NCBI RefSeq assembly: GCF_014647215.1
Contig: NZ_BMOT01000005.1
Location: forward strand, 186,001-250,000
Length of the DNA stretch: 64,000 nt
Direction: 5' to 3'
Source: Shewanella aestuarii
Lineage (GTDB): Bacteria > Pseudomonadota > Gammaproteobacteria > Enterobacterales > Shewanellaceae
Made by a program: the position numbers and the translations under genes. Within the stretch, counting starts at the first letter, position 1; every line of letters starts with the position of its first letter. Positions 1 to 8,720 of this stretch are shown one piece after another. Below the pieces are notes generated by a model that saw only the letters and a program-made list of their open reading frames with translations, searched no databases and was not told where the DNA came from.

Positions 1-1
1 G

Positions 2-589
2 CTCTCTGAACTGATCGGTAAACATAATTGGCAACAAGTGATGGTGTTTACTAGCCGTAAAGAAACCGCTGACCATCTTCAGAAAGAATTAAGTTTAGAT
101 GGCATTAAAAGTGCGGTGTTCCATGGCGATAAATCTCAAGGGGCACGTAGCAAGGCGCTTGAAGAGTTTAAATCGGGCAAGTTGCGGGTATTAGTCGCAA
201 CTGATTTAGCCGCAAGAGGGTTAGATATTCAAGCCTTACCGCGTGTGATTAACTTTGAGCTTCCTGAAGAGCCTGAAGATTATGTGCATCGAATTGGCCG
301 AACTGGGCGAGCAGGATTATCAGGTGAAGCCATTTCGCTGGTCAGTCCGCAGGAGCAAGAATGCCTAATTGCGATTGAAGAAGTGATTCAGCAAAAGCTT
401 CATTTAAGTGTGGTGGCTGGTTATGAGCAAGGCGCGCCGCTTCCAGCCCGTTACCGAGAGCAGGATGCTGAGCCGACTAAAACCATGAAAAAGCACGCAC
501 GTCCAAATCGTAATAACCGTTCAGGTCAGTTTGATAAAGACTCAGGTAAACCGCAACGTAAAGGCAAGTACAGTAAAACGAAAAAATGA
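2..589 (+). CDS. DEAD-box ATP-dependent RNA helicase, C-terminal part (5' end outside window)
   Basis: The reading frame is open from the window edge, so only the last 195 residues are seen. They form the second RecA-like domain of a DEAD-box helicase: motif IV-like VFTSRKE, motif V region ATDLAARGLDI, and motif VI HRIGRTGRAG with its ATP-contacting arginines. The basic low-complexity tail (rich in K, R, N, G) is typical of RhlE-type proteins and would help RNA binding. The family unwinds short RNA duplexes in ribosome assembly or mRNA decay. The stop overlaps the start of the next gene as ATGA, suggesting translational coupling. The exact subfamily cannot be fixed without the N-terminal half. 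Confidence 0.93.
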   Translation, partial: LSELIGKHNWQQVMVFTSRKETADHLQKELSLDGIKSAVFHGDKSQGARSKALEEFKSGKLRVLVATDLAARGLDIQALPRVINFELPEEPEDYVHRIGRTGRAGLSGEAISLVSPQEQECLIAIEEVIQQKLHLSVVAGYEQGAPLPARYREQDAEPTKTMKKHARPNRNNRSGQFDKDSGKPQRKGKYSKTKK

Positions 590-1653
590 TAATTAATCCG
601 GTAAAAACCAACATAATTACAGGCTTTTTAGGTGTGGGTAAAACCAGTCTAATTAAGCAGCTATTGAGTCACAAACCTGAACATGAAGTTTGGGCGGTAT
701 TGGTGAATGAATTTGGTGAAATTGGCATTGATGCCGGATTAATCAATGGCGCTAATCATACTGGCGTTGTGATAAAAGAGGTCGCGGGTGGCTGCCTCTG
801 CTGTGCTGCCGGAGTCCCAATTCAGGTGGCAATTAATCAGATAATTCAACGTGCTAAACCAGATAGGCTATTAATCGAGCCGACTGGGATAGGCCACCCA
901 CAAGAAATCATTAAAGTGTTATCAGCTCCGCATTATGCCCAAGTAATTAACTTGCAAGCGAGCGTGTGTTTAGTCGATGCCCGTAAGCTTGCACTGCAAA
1001 GTTATCGTGACCATGATACTTATCGCCAACAATTGTTAATAGCTGATCTCATTGTTACCAGTAAAACAGAGCTGTATCAGCATAATGAGTTAGTGGATTT
1101 GCAAGATTTTCTCAGCCAACTCGTCATTAGCCCAAGAGTGTTGCAAGGCGGTAATTATTTTCTGTCCGATGATTTTATCAATGAAATACTCGCAAGTTTA
1201 AATACACCAGCACGAAAAAAAACATCTACTGTTAATACCTCACAGCACAGTTCTGCACCGACTTCACTTTTGAACCGAGCAACTTCAGAGTCAAGTATGT
1301 GGTTTAATCAAATTGATGAAGCCCCTACACCCGTTTTGATGGAAGGGGAGATCATATGCAAACTCAATCAAGGTGATGGTTGTTATAGTATTGGCTGGCT
1401 TATTAGTCCAAGTATGACTTTTAATTTTGACTTATTGATGCGCTGGGTGGAGACGTTTAAACGCCCGGATATCATCCGCCTTAAAGCGGTAATGATTACC
1501 TTTGACGGCATATTAGGGATTAACATGGTTGATTCAACATTGCATTTATCTGAATTAGATGAAGCAGTGGATTCTCGCTTAGAAATCATCACAGAACATT
1601 CACTCAATAGTGCTGAGCTACAGCAATCGTTAATCGCCTGTATTGATGAATAA
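586..1653 (+). CDS. CobW/COG0523-family GTP-binding metallochaperone-like protein
   Basis: A 355-residue G3E-class GTPase. The Walker A motif GFLGVGKTS lies at residues 13-21, and the family-defining metal-binding CXCC motif (GCLCC) at about residues 69-73. The C-terminal CobW_C region follows a Ser/Thr-rich linker (about residues 205-240). Relatives (YjiA, ZigA, YeiR) bind zinc or other transition metals and are thought to insert metal into client proteins in the cytoplasm. There is no His-rich stretch that would help name the metal. The ATG lies inside the stop of the helicase gene (ATGA overlap), so the two are probably cotranscribed. The specific client is unknown. Confidence 0.9.
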   Translation: MIINPVKTNIITGFLGVGKTSLIKQLLSHKPEHEVWAVLVNEFGEIGIDAGLINGANHTGVVIKEVAGGCLCCAAGVPIQVAINQIIQRAKPDRLLIEPTGIGHPQEIIKVLSAPHYAQVINLQASVCLVDARKLALQSYRDHDTYRQQLLIADLIVTSKTELYQHNELVDLQDFLSQLVISPRVLQGGNYFLSDDFINEILASLNTPARKKTSTVNTSQHSSAPTSLLNRATSESSMWFNQIDEAPTPVLMEGEIICKLNQGDGCYSIGWLISPSMTFNFDLLMRWVETFKRPDIIRLKAVMITFDGILGINMVDSTLHLSELDEAVDSRLEIITEHSLNSAELQQSLIACIDE

Positions 1654-1727
1654 TGTTGACGGGTTATATTAAGAGCTTGCGATAAGGTTGATCTAAATTT
1701 TATCTTTAGTTGTTTAGCTCTCTGATA

Positions 1728-1759
1728 GCAATAAACCTGCCATTTGACAGGTTTATTGC
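1728..1759. terminator. Bidirectional hairpin between convergent cobW-like and dld-II genes
   Basis: A perfect 12-bp inverted repeat (GCAATAAACCTG / CAGGTTTATTGC, arms 1728-1739 and 1748-1759) with an 8-nt loop lies between two convergent stops. There is no long T-tract, so termination strength is uncertain. Confidence 0.6.
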
Positions 1760-1775
1760 GATAAGATTTAGCGAC

Positions 1776-4580
1776 TTATCGAGTACACTCTTCTAAAAGA
1801 TAGGCTAAGTGGCGATAGGAAATACCACTATGCTGCGTTAATCCCACTTCACACATTCTATTGGCGTAATAACCTTCTTTGGTGGCTGTCGGGATCAGTT
1901 TTTTTATATTTCGTAAAGCACTGGCATTGATTTCTGGTTTATATAGGCCTTTTTCACCAGCATAACCACAGCAGCTAATGCCTTCAGGCATTACGACGTG
2001 TTTCGCACACGCATCGGCGATCCCTTGAAGTTTCGGTTCGAGATGCATTTTTCGAGCACTACAACCTTGATGTAATGTCACATTGGCTTTTTGAGTAATA
2101 GTTACATTTGGTAAAATTTTATCATGCATAAACTCAACAAGATCATGGATTTCCACCTTGGGATTTCCTGTTAAAGTGCGGTAGGTACAAGAAAGCGCAT
2201 CTACTACAACAGGCACTTTGCCGTTATCACTTAACTGGCTAAGGGAATCAATTAATTCATCACGTTTGGCATCGGCATTTTTAAAATCACCTTTTGATTC
2301 CCACATCTGCCCACAGCACAAGTCTCGGGTGTTATTGGGAGTAATGACGTTATAGCCAGCGCGTTCCAACAGGGTGATCACCACTTCCGCTAATGTACGA
2401 TTGTCAGGATCTTTTGGCGTCGGTCCAAAAGTTCGACCGCCACAAGCTGGGAAATAGACGACCGAAGGTTGCCCTGGAATAAATGCCGATGGTTTACCCA
2501 CATTGCCACCTTTGGGGAAGTCAGGATTCCAATAAGGCACTTCTTTGGTCACCATACGCCCGACATTCATGATCGAGTTAGTAATCGTTGCCCCCGTCAG
2601 TTTATGGATAGTACCGAGAATATTGAAACCAGTACTGATGGCACTATTCACCAGACCAAAATGATTGGCTTGAAAATCTAATACTTTTTGTTCTGTGGTG
2701 GTGATATACGGTGTGCGCAATTTACGCACAAGTTGTCCCATGCTGTTGTCAACCGGACAAGCAATAGTACATAACTGGCATGCTGCACAGGTATCAATGA
2801 CATCGTATTTTGAGCTAACACGCATTTCAGCTGCAGCTTGTTTCTCACCAGCTTGTTCTAAGCGTTCAATTTCTCGTAATGTCGCGATACGCTGACGAGG
2901 TGAAAAGTTAAGTGCCGATGTTGGGCAGGTTTTTTCACAAAATCCACATTCAATACATTTGTCGACAAAGTCATCTACAACAGGACATGGCTTGATGTTT
3001 TTAACATGAATTTCGGCGTCATCATTTAAAATCACCCCTGGATTTAACAATCCTTGAGGATCAAAAATATGCTTAATTTGTTTCATCAAAGTGTAAGCAT
3101 CTGCGCCCCATTCCATTTCAACAAATGGTGCAACAGCACGGCCAGTGCCATGCTCTGCTTTCATCGAGCCGTCATACTTATTGATAACCATTTCTGCCAC
3201 ATCTTGCATAAATGCGTGGAAGGTTTGAATATCAGCTTGAGTAGAGAAGGTCGGGGTAATAATGAAATGGAAATTCCCCGCTAATGCATGGCCATAAATA
3301 ACCCCTTCAGGATAACCATGTTTATGGAATAGCGCGGTTAAATCAGCTGCAGCGGCGGCAAGATGTTCAAGTTCAAATGCCACATCTTCAATAATAACCG
3401 ATGTGCCTTTAGGGCGTTGACCACCAATAATGGGAAATAATCCTGAGCGCATAGCCCAATATTTACCAAAAATAGCCGGATCGCTGCTGAACTCAATTGG
3501 GCGTTCGGTTTTGATATGGGCAATTTTGTTAATGACATCCTGAGTATATTGAGCGAGTGTTGCCTTATCATTAGCACGACACTCAATCAATAAAATAGCG
3601 GCACCCTCAGGCAGTTGATTCAACCATGTTGGCATGCCCGGTTTGCCGGTTACAGATTTTATCGATGCCCAATCTAATAACTCAACCGCAGCGACGCTGT
3701 CGCCTTTCATTGGTGGAACCGCACTGGCGGCATCTTCCATACTGAAAAACACCGCCATAGCAGAGGCCTTAAATAAGGCTTCTTCAACTGTGTGGTAGGT
3801 TACCTCGTTAACAAAAGCCAGGGTGCCTTCAGCGCCAACAATTAAATGGTTAATTAAATCAAAAGGATCAGTAAAATCCACTAAAGCATTAATGCTATAT
3901 CCTGTGGTGTTTTTGATTGAAAACTTTTTATGGATCCGTGCTGCTAAAGTAGCATTATTCTGCGTCATCTCGGCAAGAGAGCTTAGGTTTGCAAGTAGCT
4001 CAGGATGACTTTGTTTGAATGCCGCTTTTGATTGTTCACAGCCGGTATCTAATTCAGTGCCATCGGCAAAAACCAGTTTTATCGATGCAATGGTCTGATA
4101 ACTGTTTTGTGCGGTACCACAGCACATACCCGAAGCATTATTCGATACTATTCCGCCAATTTTAGCCGCATTTAAGGTGGCAGGATCTGGGCCGATTTTT
4201 TTATTGAATGGCTTTAAAGCAGCATTGGCGTCAGCACCAATTACCGCACAGCCCAAAGTGATTTTATTTTTATCATCACTGATATTGATGGTTCTAAAAC
4301 CGTCATGACCTAGAATTAATAGAATGCCTTCACCAATAGCTTGGCCTGATAAACTCGTGCCCGCAGCGCGATAGGTAACAGGGGCATTGTGTTCACGTGC
4401 CACGGCTAAGGTGATTTTAACCTGTTCAAGGTTATCTGCATGAACCACTATTTCAGGTACGATACGGAAATAACTCGCATCGGTTGACCACGCAAAGCGA
4501 CGCACTGGATCATTGCTTACCGCACTGTTACCCAGTTGAGCGCTTAGCTCTTGCATGATAGTTTGATAATTGATCGTCAT
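1776..4580 (-). CDS. dld: Dld-II type D-lactate dehydrogenase (FAD and Fe-S flavoprotein)
   Basis: 934 residues. In order: an FAD-binding type 4 (PCMH) domain, an FAD-linked oxidase C-terminal domain, two 4Fe-4S ferredoxin motifs (CIECGFCEKTCP near residue 541 and CAACQLCTIACP near 595), and two cysteine-rich CCG domains (LCCGQM near 753, SCCGYAG near 868). In Shewanella oneidensis the protein with this composition, next to the lactate permease, is Dld-II, a respiratory D-lactate dehydrogenase that passes electrons to the quinone pool. It lies 67 bp downstream of lldP on the same strand, so the two are likely one operon. The LldEFG L-lactate dehydrogenase genes that follow dld-II in S. oneidensis are absent here; a CobW gene lies there instead. 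Confidence 0.93.
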   Translation of the reverse strand: MTINYQTIMQELSAQLGNSAVSNDPVRRFAWSTDASYFRIVPEIVVHADNLEQVKITLAVAREHNAPVTYRAAGTSLSGQAIGEGILLILGHDGFRTINISDDKNKITLGCAVIGADANAALKPFNKKIGPDPATLNAAKIGGIVSNNASGMCCGTAQNSYQTIASIKLVFADGTELDTGCEQSKAAFKQSHPELLANLSSLAEMTQNNATLAARIHKKFSIKNTTGYSINALVDFTDPFDLINHLIVGAEGTLAFVNEVTYHTVEEALFKASAMAVFFSMEDAASAVPPMKGDSVAAVELLDWASIKSVTGKPGMPTWLNQLPEGAAILLIECRANDKATLAQYTQDVINKIAHIKTERPIEFSSDPAIFGKYWAMRSGLFPIIGGQRPKGTSVIIEDVAFELEHLAAAAADLTALFHKHGYPEGVIYGHALAGNFHFIITPTFSTQADIQTFHAFMQDVAEMVINKYDGSMKAEHGTGRAVAPFVEMEWGADAYTLMKQIKHIFDPQGLLNPGVILNDDAEIHVKNIKPCPVVDDFVDKCIECGFCEKTCPTSALNFSPRQRIATLREIERLEQAGEKQAAAEMRVSSKYDVIDTCAACQLCTIACPVDNSMGQLVRKLRTPYITTTEQKVLDFQANHFGLVNSAISTGFNILGTIHKLTGATITNSIMNVGRMVTKEVPYWNPDFPKGGNVGKPSAFIPGQPSVVYFPACGGRTFGPTPKDPDNRTLAEVVITLLERAGYNVITPNNTRDLCCGQMWESKGDFKNADAKRDELIDSLSQLSDNGKVPVVVDALSCTYRTLTGNPKVEIHDLVEFMHDKILPNVTITQKANVTLHQGCSARKMHLEPKLQGIADACAKHVVMPEGISCCGYAGEKGLYKPEINASALRNIKKLIPTATKEGYYANRMCEVGLTQHSGISYRHLAYLLEECTR

Positions 4581-4647
4581 AATGTTTTCTCTTGTTATCG
4601 CAGTAGCAAGCCATTAAGACTTGCTGCATTAATAACTGACAAATAAG

Positions 4648-6303
4648 TTAGAAGCCGCCCCAAATCACAGCTATTGTGCCTGCTACTAACGCATAACCCA
4701 GCGCGATAGGCATTGTTTTACGAATAATTTCAGATTCTCTACCTGCCATACCAACCACAGTCGCTGCGGCAACAACGTTCATGACACACATCATGTTCCC
4801 TGCGTTGGCACCAATTCCTTGAAGTGCTAGCACTAATGCATGGTTCATCCCAATATTGTCTGCAACTGAGAACTGTAAGCCTGAGAACATCATATTAGAG
4901 AAAGTAGCAGAGCCTGATAAGAAAGCACCGAAGATCCCAACAATAGGCGACACCCAGCCCCATACAGAGCCCATAGTATTAGCGAGTAAGTCAGCTAAGG
5001 CGACAGGCATGGAGGCTAAACCGGCTGAGTTGGCGCCTGAATTTAAGAAGATTTTTACCATAGGCACAGATGCACCTAAGGAGATAATGGTTGGCAGCAT
5101 AGAACTGCATGACACAGTAATAGATTGTTTAATGGCCTTAGGCTTCATCTTAAATAAAATAAACCCAAATACACAAACCAGTACGAAGAAAATCCCTGGT
5201 GCATAAAAAGTGGCAAAACCGGCTTTTAACTCAGTGCCTAATAATCCTGTCCAGCTGATATTAAAGCTATTTAGCCACGCTTTAAATGGAGTGACGATAC
5301 GCGATAACACCAAAAGCGCCGCCATAATGATATAGGGTGACCATGCGGCAATTTGTGAAAACTTAGCATCAGTTGGTTTATCGGTTTCAACGTCATCTGC
5401 AGCTTTTTCTTCATTATCGGCAAAATCGTGCCATGGCGTTGCGGGTAATAACCAGCCTTTTTTAGCAACAGGGATCACGACAGCCATACCAATTAATGCA
5501 CCAATTACTGACGGAAACTCTGGACCAGCGATATAGTTAATCATCCAAGCCGGTATAGTAAAGGCAAAGCCTGCAAATAGGGCAAACTTCCAAATTTGTA
5601 GTCCTTCTTTAAATGACTTGTTTCTGCCAAAAAATCCGGTTAATACCGACACTATGACCAAGGGTAATAATGAACCAGTAATTAAATCAATGGTGATCAT
5701 ATGCATAGCAATAAACTGGGCATAATCAACAAAACTTCCACCATGAGCGGCAATTTGTTCGGTTGCCATCGACACACCATTTTCCATCAACCCCTGTTCC
5801 ATACCAAATAAAACAGGTAAGCCAATTGCGCCAAATGATACAGAGGTTGAATCGGCAATGAGTGCAACCACTGCCGCGGCAATGGGCGGAACACCAAGTA
5901 ATACTAATAATGGTGCCCCAATCGCTGCGGGAGTACCAAAACCTGCAGAACCTTCGATGAATGATCCGAATAGCCAACAAATAATGATTACTTGAACTCG
6001 AGCATCGGCACTGATATTCGTAAAGCCTGCTCTAATGGTGTCCATCGCACCAGAGTATTTAAGCGTATTAAGCAAAAACACCGCCCCAAAAATAATGGTC
6101 AGCGGTGTCAGTGCAGAAAGAAGCCCCTCTACAACAGAGGCAGCTAGTAAGGTGGTATCCATTTGCCAAATAAAAATGGCGGCTAGACCTGTGGCAATCA
6201 TTGAGATTGGCATCGCTTTTGATGCGGGTAATCTGAGTAACACGAGAAAAACCATAACGCTTATTATTGGCGTTAAGCTCGCGAGTAGCTGTAACGTTGT
6301 CAT
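4648..6303 (-). CDS. lldP: Lactate permease, LctP family
   Basis: A 551-residue, very hydrophobic polytopic inner-membrane protein with the family features GSFIEGSAGFGTPAAIGAPLL (written here in part: EGSAGFGTP near residue 120) and a C-terminal block GANAGNMMCVMNVVAAATVVG, shown by family knowledge to be conserved in L-lactate permeases. It imports lactate with protons for oxidation by the adjacent Dld-II. The start at 6303 is preceded by an AAGAGGT ribosome binding site. CRP-like and FNR-like sites upstream suggest carbon and oxygen control. Confidence 0.95.
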   Translation of the reverse strand: MTTLQLLASLTPIISVMVFLVLLRLPASKAMPISMIATGLAAIFIWQMDTTLLAASVVEGLLSALTPLTIIFGAVFLLNTLKYSGAMDTIRAGFTNISADARVQVIIICWLFGSFIEGSAGFGTPAAIGAPLLVLLGVPPIAAAVVALIADSTSVSFGAIGLPVLFGMEQGLMENGVSMATEQIAAHGGSFVDYAQFIAMHMITIDLITGSLLPLVIVSVLTGFFGRNKSFKEGLQIWKFALFAGFAFTIPAWMINYIAGPEFPSVIGALIGMAVVIPVAKKGWLLPATPWHDFADNEEKAADDVETDKPTDAKFSQIAAWSPYIIMAALLVLSRIVTPFKAWLNSFNISWTGLLGTELKAGFATFYAPGIFFVLVCVFGFILFKMKPKAIKQSITVSCSSMLPTIISLGASVPMVKIFLNSGANSAGLASMPVALADLLANTMGSVWGWVSPIVGIFGAFLSGSATFSNMMFSGLQFSVADNIGMNHALVLALQGIGANAGNMMCVMNVVAAATVVGMAGRESEIIRKTMPIALGYALVAGTIAVIWGGF

Positions 6304-6415
6304 GAATACCTCTTTGCTTGTCGAATATTAAATTAAGGTCTGAATTTTATTTGGGCTTTATGCTTCAATATTGCGCGAAGTGAGTCTAATAGACTGTATT
6401 TTGTGACTTGAATAT

Positions 6416-6429
6416 TTGATCAAGATCAT
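6416..6429. promoter_or_regulatory. FNR/EtrA-like site upstream of lldP
   Basis: TTGAT-CAAG-ATCAT differs in one base from the FNR consensus TTGAT-N4-ATCAA. It lies about 113 bp upstream of the lldP start. Function is inferred from sequence and neighbour only. Confidence 0.45.
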
Positions 6430-6565
6430 CTTAAAACCAGACTGTCACCTAGCCCACAGATATTGCGACACGGATCGATTTTAACTTTTTGCATTAGTGA
6501 TCTTCGTCATGCTTTGTATGGGGGTGAATTGTGAGGCAACTTTACTGAATATTAGTGATTGTGAA

Positions 6566-6581
6566 TGTGAACTAACTCACG
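6566..6581. promoter_or_regulatory. CRP-like site upstream of lldP
   Basis: TGTGA-ACTAAC-TCACG matches the CRP consensus TGTGA-N6-TCACA at nine of ten bases. It lies about 265 bp upstream of lldP and beyond the nadK stop, so lldP is the plausible target, though the distance is long for direct activation. Confidence 0.5.
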
Positions 6582-6590
6582 AGGTGAGTA

Positions 6591-6624
6591 ATCAGGGTGA
6601 TAAATATGGCTTTACCACCCTGAT
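6591..6624 (-). terminator. Hairpin after nadK
   Basis: A 14-bp inverted repeat with one mismatch (arms 6591-6604 and 6611-6624, ATCAGGGTG...CACCCTGAT) lies about 40 nt beyond the nadK stop. No T-tract follows on the minus strand, so it may terminate weakly or protect the 3' end. Confidence 0.45.
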
Positions 6625-6661
6625 ATTAGATGTGGATGATGAAAAATAATACCGTGTACAT

Positions 6662-7540
6662 TTAGAATAATTTGCTTCCCCAGCCTAATTTATTTCGTAA
6701 TACGTGAAAATAATTATGCCCTTTAGGGTGGATGAGTCGCAGTTGCTCGCTTGAGCGGCGAATAATAATTTCATCTCCGGGTAAAACGGCTAGATGAACA
6801 TGACCATCACAGCTAACTTCAAGATTTTCACCGTTATCCGGTGAGACCACTAATTTTATGGTACTACAAGCATCGACGACGATAGGTCTGCATGACAAGG
6901 TATGTGGAAACATAGGAACCAAGATCAATGCCTGCAAATTAGGTGTTAAAATAGCCCCTCCAGCGGACAATGAATAAGCGGTTGAACCGGTTGGCGTGGA
7001 AATAATCATCCCATCAGCACGTTGGCTATACATAAACTGCTCGTCAATGTAGACCTCAAACTGGATCATATGAGCAATTTTGCCAGGGTGCAAAACCGCT
7101 TCGTTTACCGCGGTGTTACTGGAGGTGATTTTGCCATAACGATGGACTTCAGCTTCTAACAAAAATCGGTGTTCTGTTTCAAATTCACCGTCTAATACAT
7201 CAGCCAAAGCATCTTCAAAGTTGTCAGGTGGCAGGTCAGTTAAAAAGCCTAAATTACCACGGTTAACACCTATTACGGCAACATCAAAGCGTGCCAGTAC
7301 TCTTGCCGCGCCCAGCATATTACCATCACCGCCGACGACGATGGCCAGATCACAATGTTCGCCCATGTCTAATAAGTCCATAGAGGCAACATCATTACCC
7401 AGTTCAGCCGATACGCGAGATTCGACAATCACTTTGTAGCCTTGCACTGATAACCAATGATGCAAACGTTTTAAGGTTAAGTTTGTACCTTGGTGATGCG
7501 GTTTGCCGATAAGGCCGATAGTATTAAACTTTTTGGTCAT
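6662..7540 (-). CDS. nadK: NAD kinase
   Basis: NadK phosphorylates NAD to NADP using ATP in the cytoplasm. The protein begins [14 protein letters not shown], carries the catalytic GGDGNMLG motif (residues near 72-79), [10 protein letters not shown], and the substrate loop [14 protein letters not shown]. The open frame continues upstream to 7726, but that would overlap the grpE start and add 62 residues with no family homology; the start at 7540 gives 292 residues, the length of the E. coli enzyme. It is divergent from grpE, the same arrangement as in E. coli. Confidence 0.95.
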   Translation of the reverse strand: MTKKFNTIGLIGKPHHQGTNLTLKRLHHWLSVQGYKVIVESRVSAELGNDVASMDLLDMGEHCDLAIVVGGDGNMLGAARVLARFDVAVIGVNRGNLGFLTDLPPDNFEDALADVLDGEFETEHRFLLEAEVHRYGKITSSNTAVNEAVLHPGKIAHMIQFEVYIDEQFMYSQRADGMIISTPTGSTAYSLSAGGAILTPNLQALILVPMFPHTLSCRPIVVDACSTIKLVVSPDNGENLEVSCDGHVHLAVLPGDEIIIRRSSEQLRLIHPKGHNYFHVLRNKLGWGSKLF

Positions 7541-7565
7541 ATTGATATTTGTTGGCCTTAAAAGG

Positions 7566-7594
7566 CTTGAAACGCCAAAATTGATCCCCATAAT
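7566..7594 (+). promoter_or_regulatory. Sigma-32 heat-shock promoter of grpE
   Basis: CTTGAAA (7566-7572), a 13-bp spacer, then CCCCATAAT (7586-7594). This fits the RpoH consensus CTTGAAA-N13-17-CCCCATNT almost perfectly and lies about 105 bp upstream of the grpE start, so heat-shock control of grpE is strongly implied. Confidence 0.85.
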
Positions 7595-7698
7595 ATACCC
7601 AAACGAATTAAAAGTGTCAGTGTGGTGATAATTAATCTGCATCTGGCATGTTTCAATTATGATTACCAAAAAAATCGCATTTTTTAGCTGGAGTGAAA

Positions 7699-8313
7699 AT
7701 GAGCAACGAGTCAAACTACGATCCACAAGATATCGAAACCAAAAATCAAGTGGAAGAAGGTATAGTCATTGAAGCTGATGAAGCGAGCTTAATGGATGAG
7801 TTAACCCAAGCAAACTTTCGCGTTGAAGAATTGGAGCAATTATTAGCGGCCTCAGAAGCGGCTTTAGCAGAGCGCAAAGATGTTGAAATACGTGCTGCTG
7901 CAGAAACTCAAAATATTCGTACTCGTGCGGCCAAAGACGTTGAGCAGGCACGTAAGTTTGCCTTAGAAAAGTTCGCCAATGAGTTGCTACCTGTGCTTGA
8001 TAACATGGAGCGCGCGTTACAAGGGACTTCTGCTGAAAATGAAGCCACTAAAGCGTTATACGAAGGCGTTGAGTTAACCATGAAAGGTTTCTTAAGCTCA
8101 GTTGAAAAGTTTGGTGTCGTTCAAGTTAGCCCGTTAGGTGAAACTTTTAACCCTGAACATCATCAGGCGATTGGCATGCAACCCAGTGCTGAATATCCTG
8201 AAAACACTGTGATGTTAGTGATGCAAAAAGGCTACATTTTAAATGATCGTCTTTTACGCCCGGCAATGGTGATGGTATCGCAAGGCGGAGCCAGTATCGA
8301 TACACAAGCATAA
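7699..8313 (+). CDS. grpE: Nucleotide exchange factor GrpE
   Basis: GrpE releases ADP from the chaperone DnaK. It is 204 residues from the ATG at 7699, which has a GGAG six bases upstream; a GTG at 7693 in frame is less well placed. The acidic N-terminus is followed by a long coiled coil (about residues 30-85, [17 protein letters not shown]) and the C-terminal beta domain with the GrpE signature region ([19 protein letters not shown] and HHQAIGMQ). dnaK-dnaJ are not in the window. It has a sigma-32 promoter upstream and a strong terminator downstream, so it appears to be monocistronic. Confidence 0.95.
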   Translation: MSNESNYDPQDIETKNQVEEGIVIEADEASLMDELTQANFRVEELEQLLAASEAALAERKDVEIRAAAETQNIRTRAAKDVEQARKFALEKFANELLPVLDNMERALQGTSAENEATKALYEGVELTMKGFLSSVEKFGVVQVSPLGETFNPEHHQAIGMQPSAEYPENTVMLVMQKGYILNDRLLRPAMVMVSQGGASIDTQA

Positions 8314-8353
8314 TCGAGTGATTGTTAGTCGAATAATGTGAATGGATGAATGT

Positions 8354-8383
8354 AAAAAAGGGCTGATAATTCAGCCCTTTTTT
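8354..8383 (+). terminator. Intrinsic terminator of grpE
   Basis: GGGCTGA (8360-8366) pairs with TCAGCCC (8371-8377) over a 4-nt loop; the stem extends through A6/T6 and ends in a T-tract. Confidence 0.9.
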
Positions 8384-8720
8384 GTAGTTAAAGAGTATGA
8401 CACTAACAACCACTGTAAGCGGTAGTTTGAGATAGTCTCTGACTTGTTACGCTATGCCCGTGGCGTCAAGCTTTAACTAGCTGATAATTAAGTTCTTATT
8501 GTGGTTAAAGAGTATATCACCAACAACCACAGCAAGCGTCAATTGAGATAGTCTCTTATTTGTTGAACAATGCCTGTGGCATCAAGCTTTAACTAGCTGA
8601 TAATTAAGTTCTTATTGTGATTAAAGAGTATGTCACCAACAACCACAGCAAGCGTTAATTGAGATAGTCTCTTATTTGTTGCTCAATGCCTGTGGCATCA
8701 AGCTTTAGCTCACTGATAAT
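8384..8720. repeat. Three tandem 116-bp copies derived from the 3' end of dxs
   Basis: A unit of 116 bp (117 once) occurs nearly three times. Anchors: the CTTTA before the stop region at 8471, 8587 and 8703, and GTTAAAGAG-type blocks at 8387, 8504 and 8620. The copy closest to dxs contains its genuine last codons (end of [16 protein letters not shown] and stop). The other two, read on the minus strand, still encode KLDATGI...QIRDYLN-like remnants, each interrupted by a TAG where dxs has a Glu codon, and copy 1 also by a TAA. They are therefore decayed duplications of the dxs tail plus downstream DNA. Confidence 0.85.

Noticed and set aside
7541..7726. N-terminal extension of NadK by 62 residues
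   Set aside because: The extension would run through the sigma-32 promoter and overlap grpE, has no family similarity, and the ATG at 7540 gives the canonical length.
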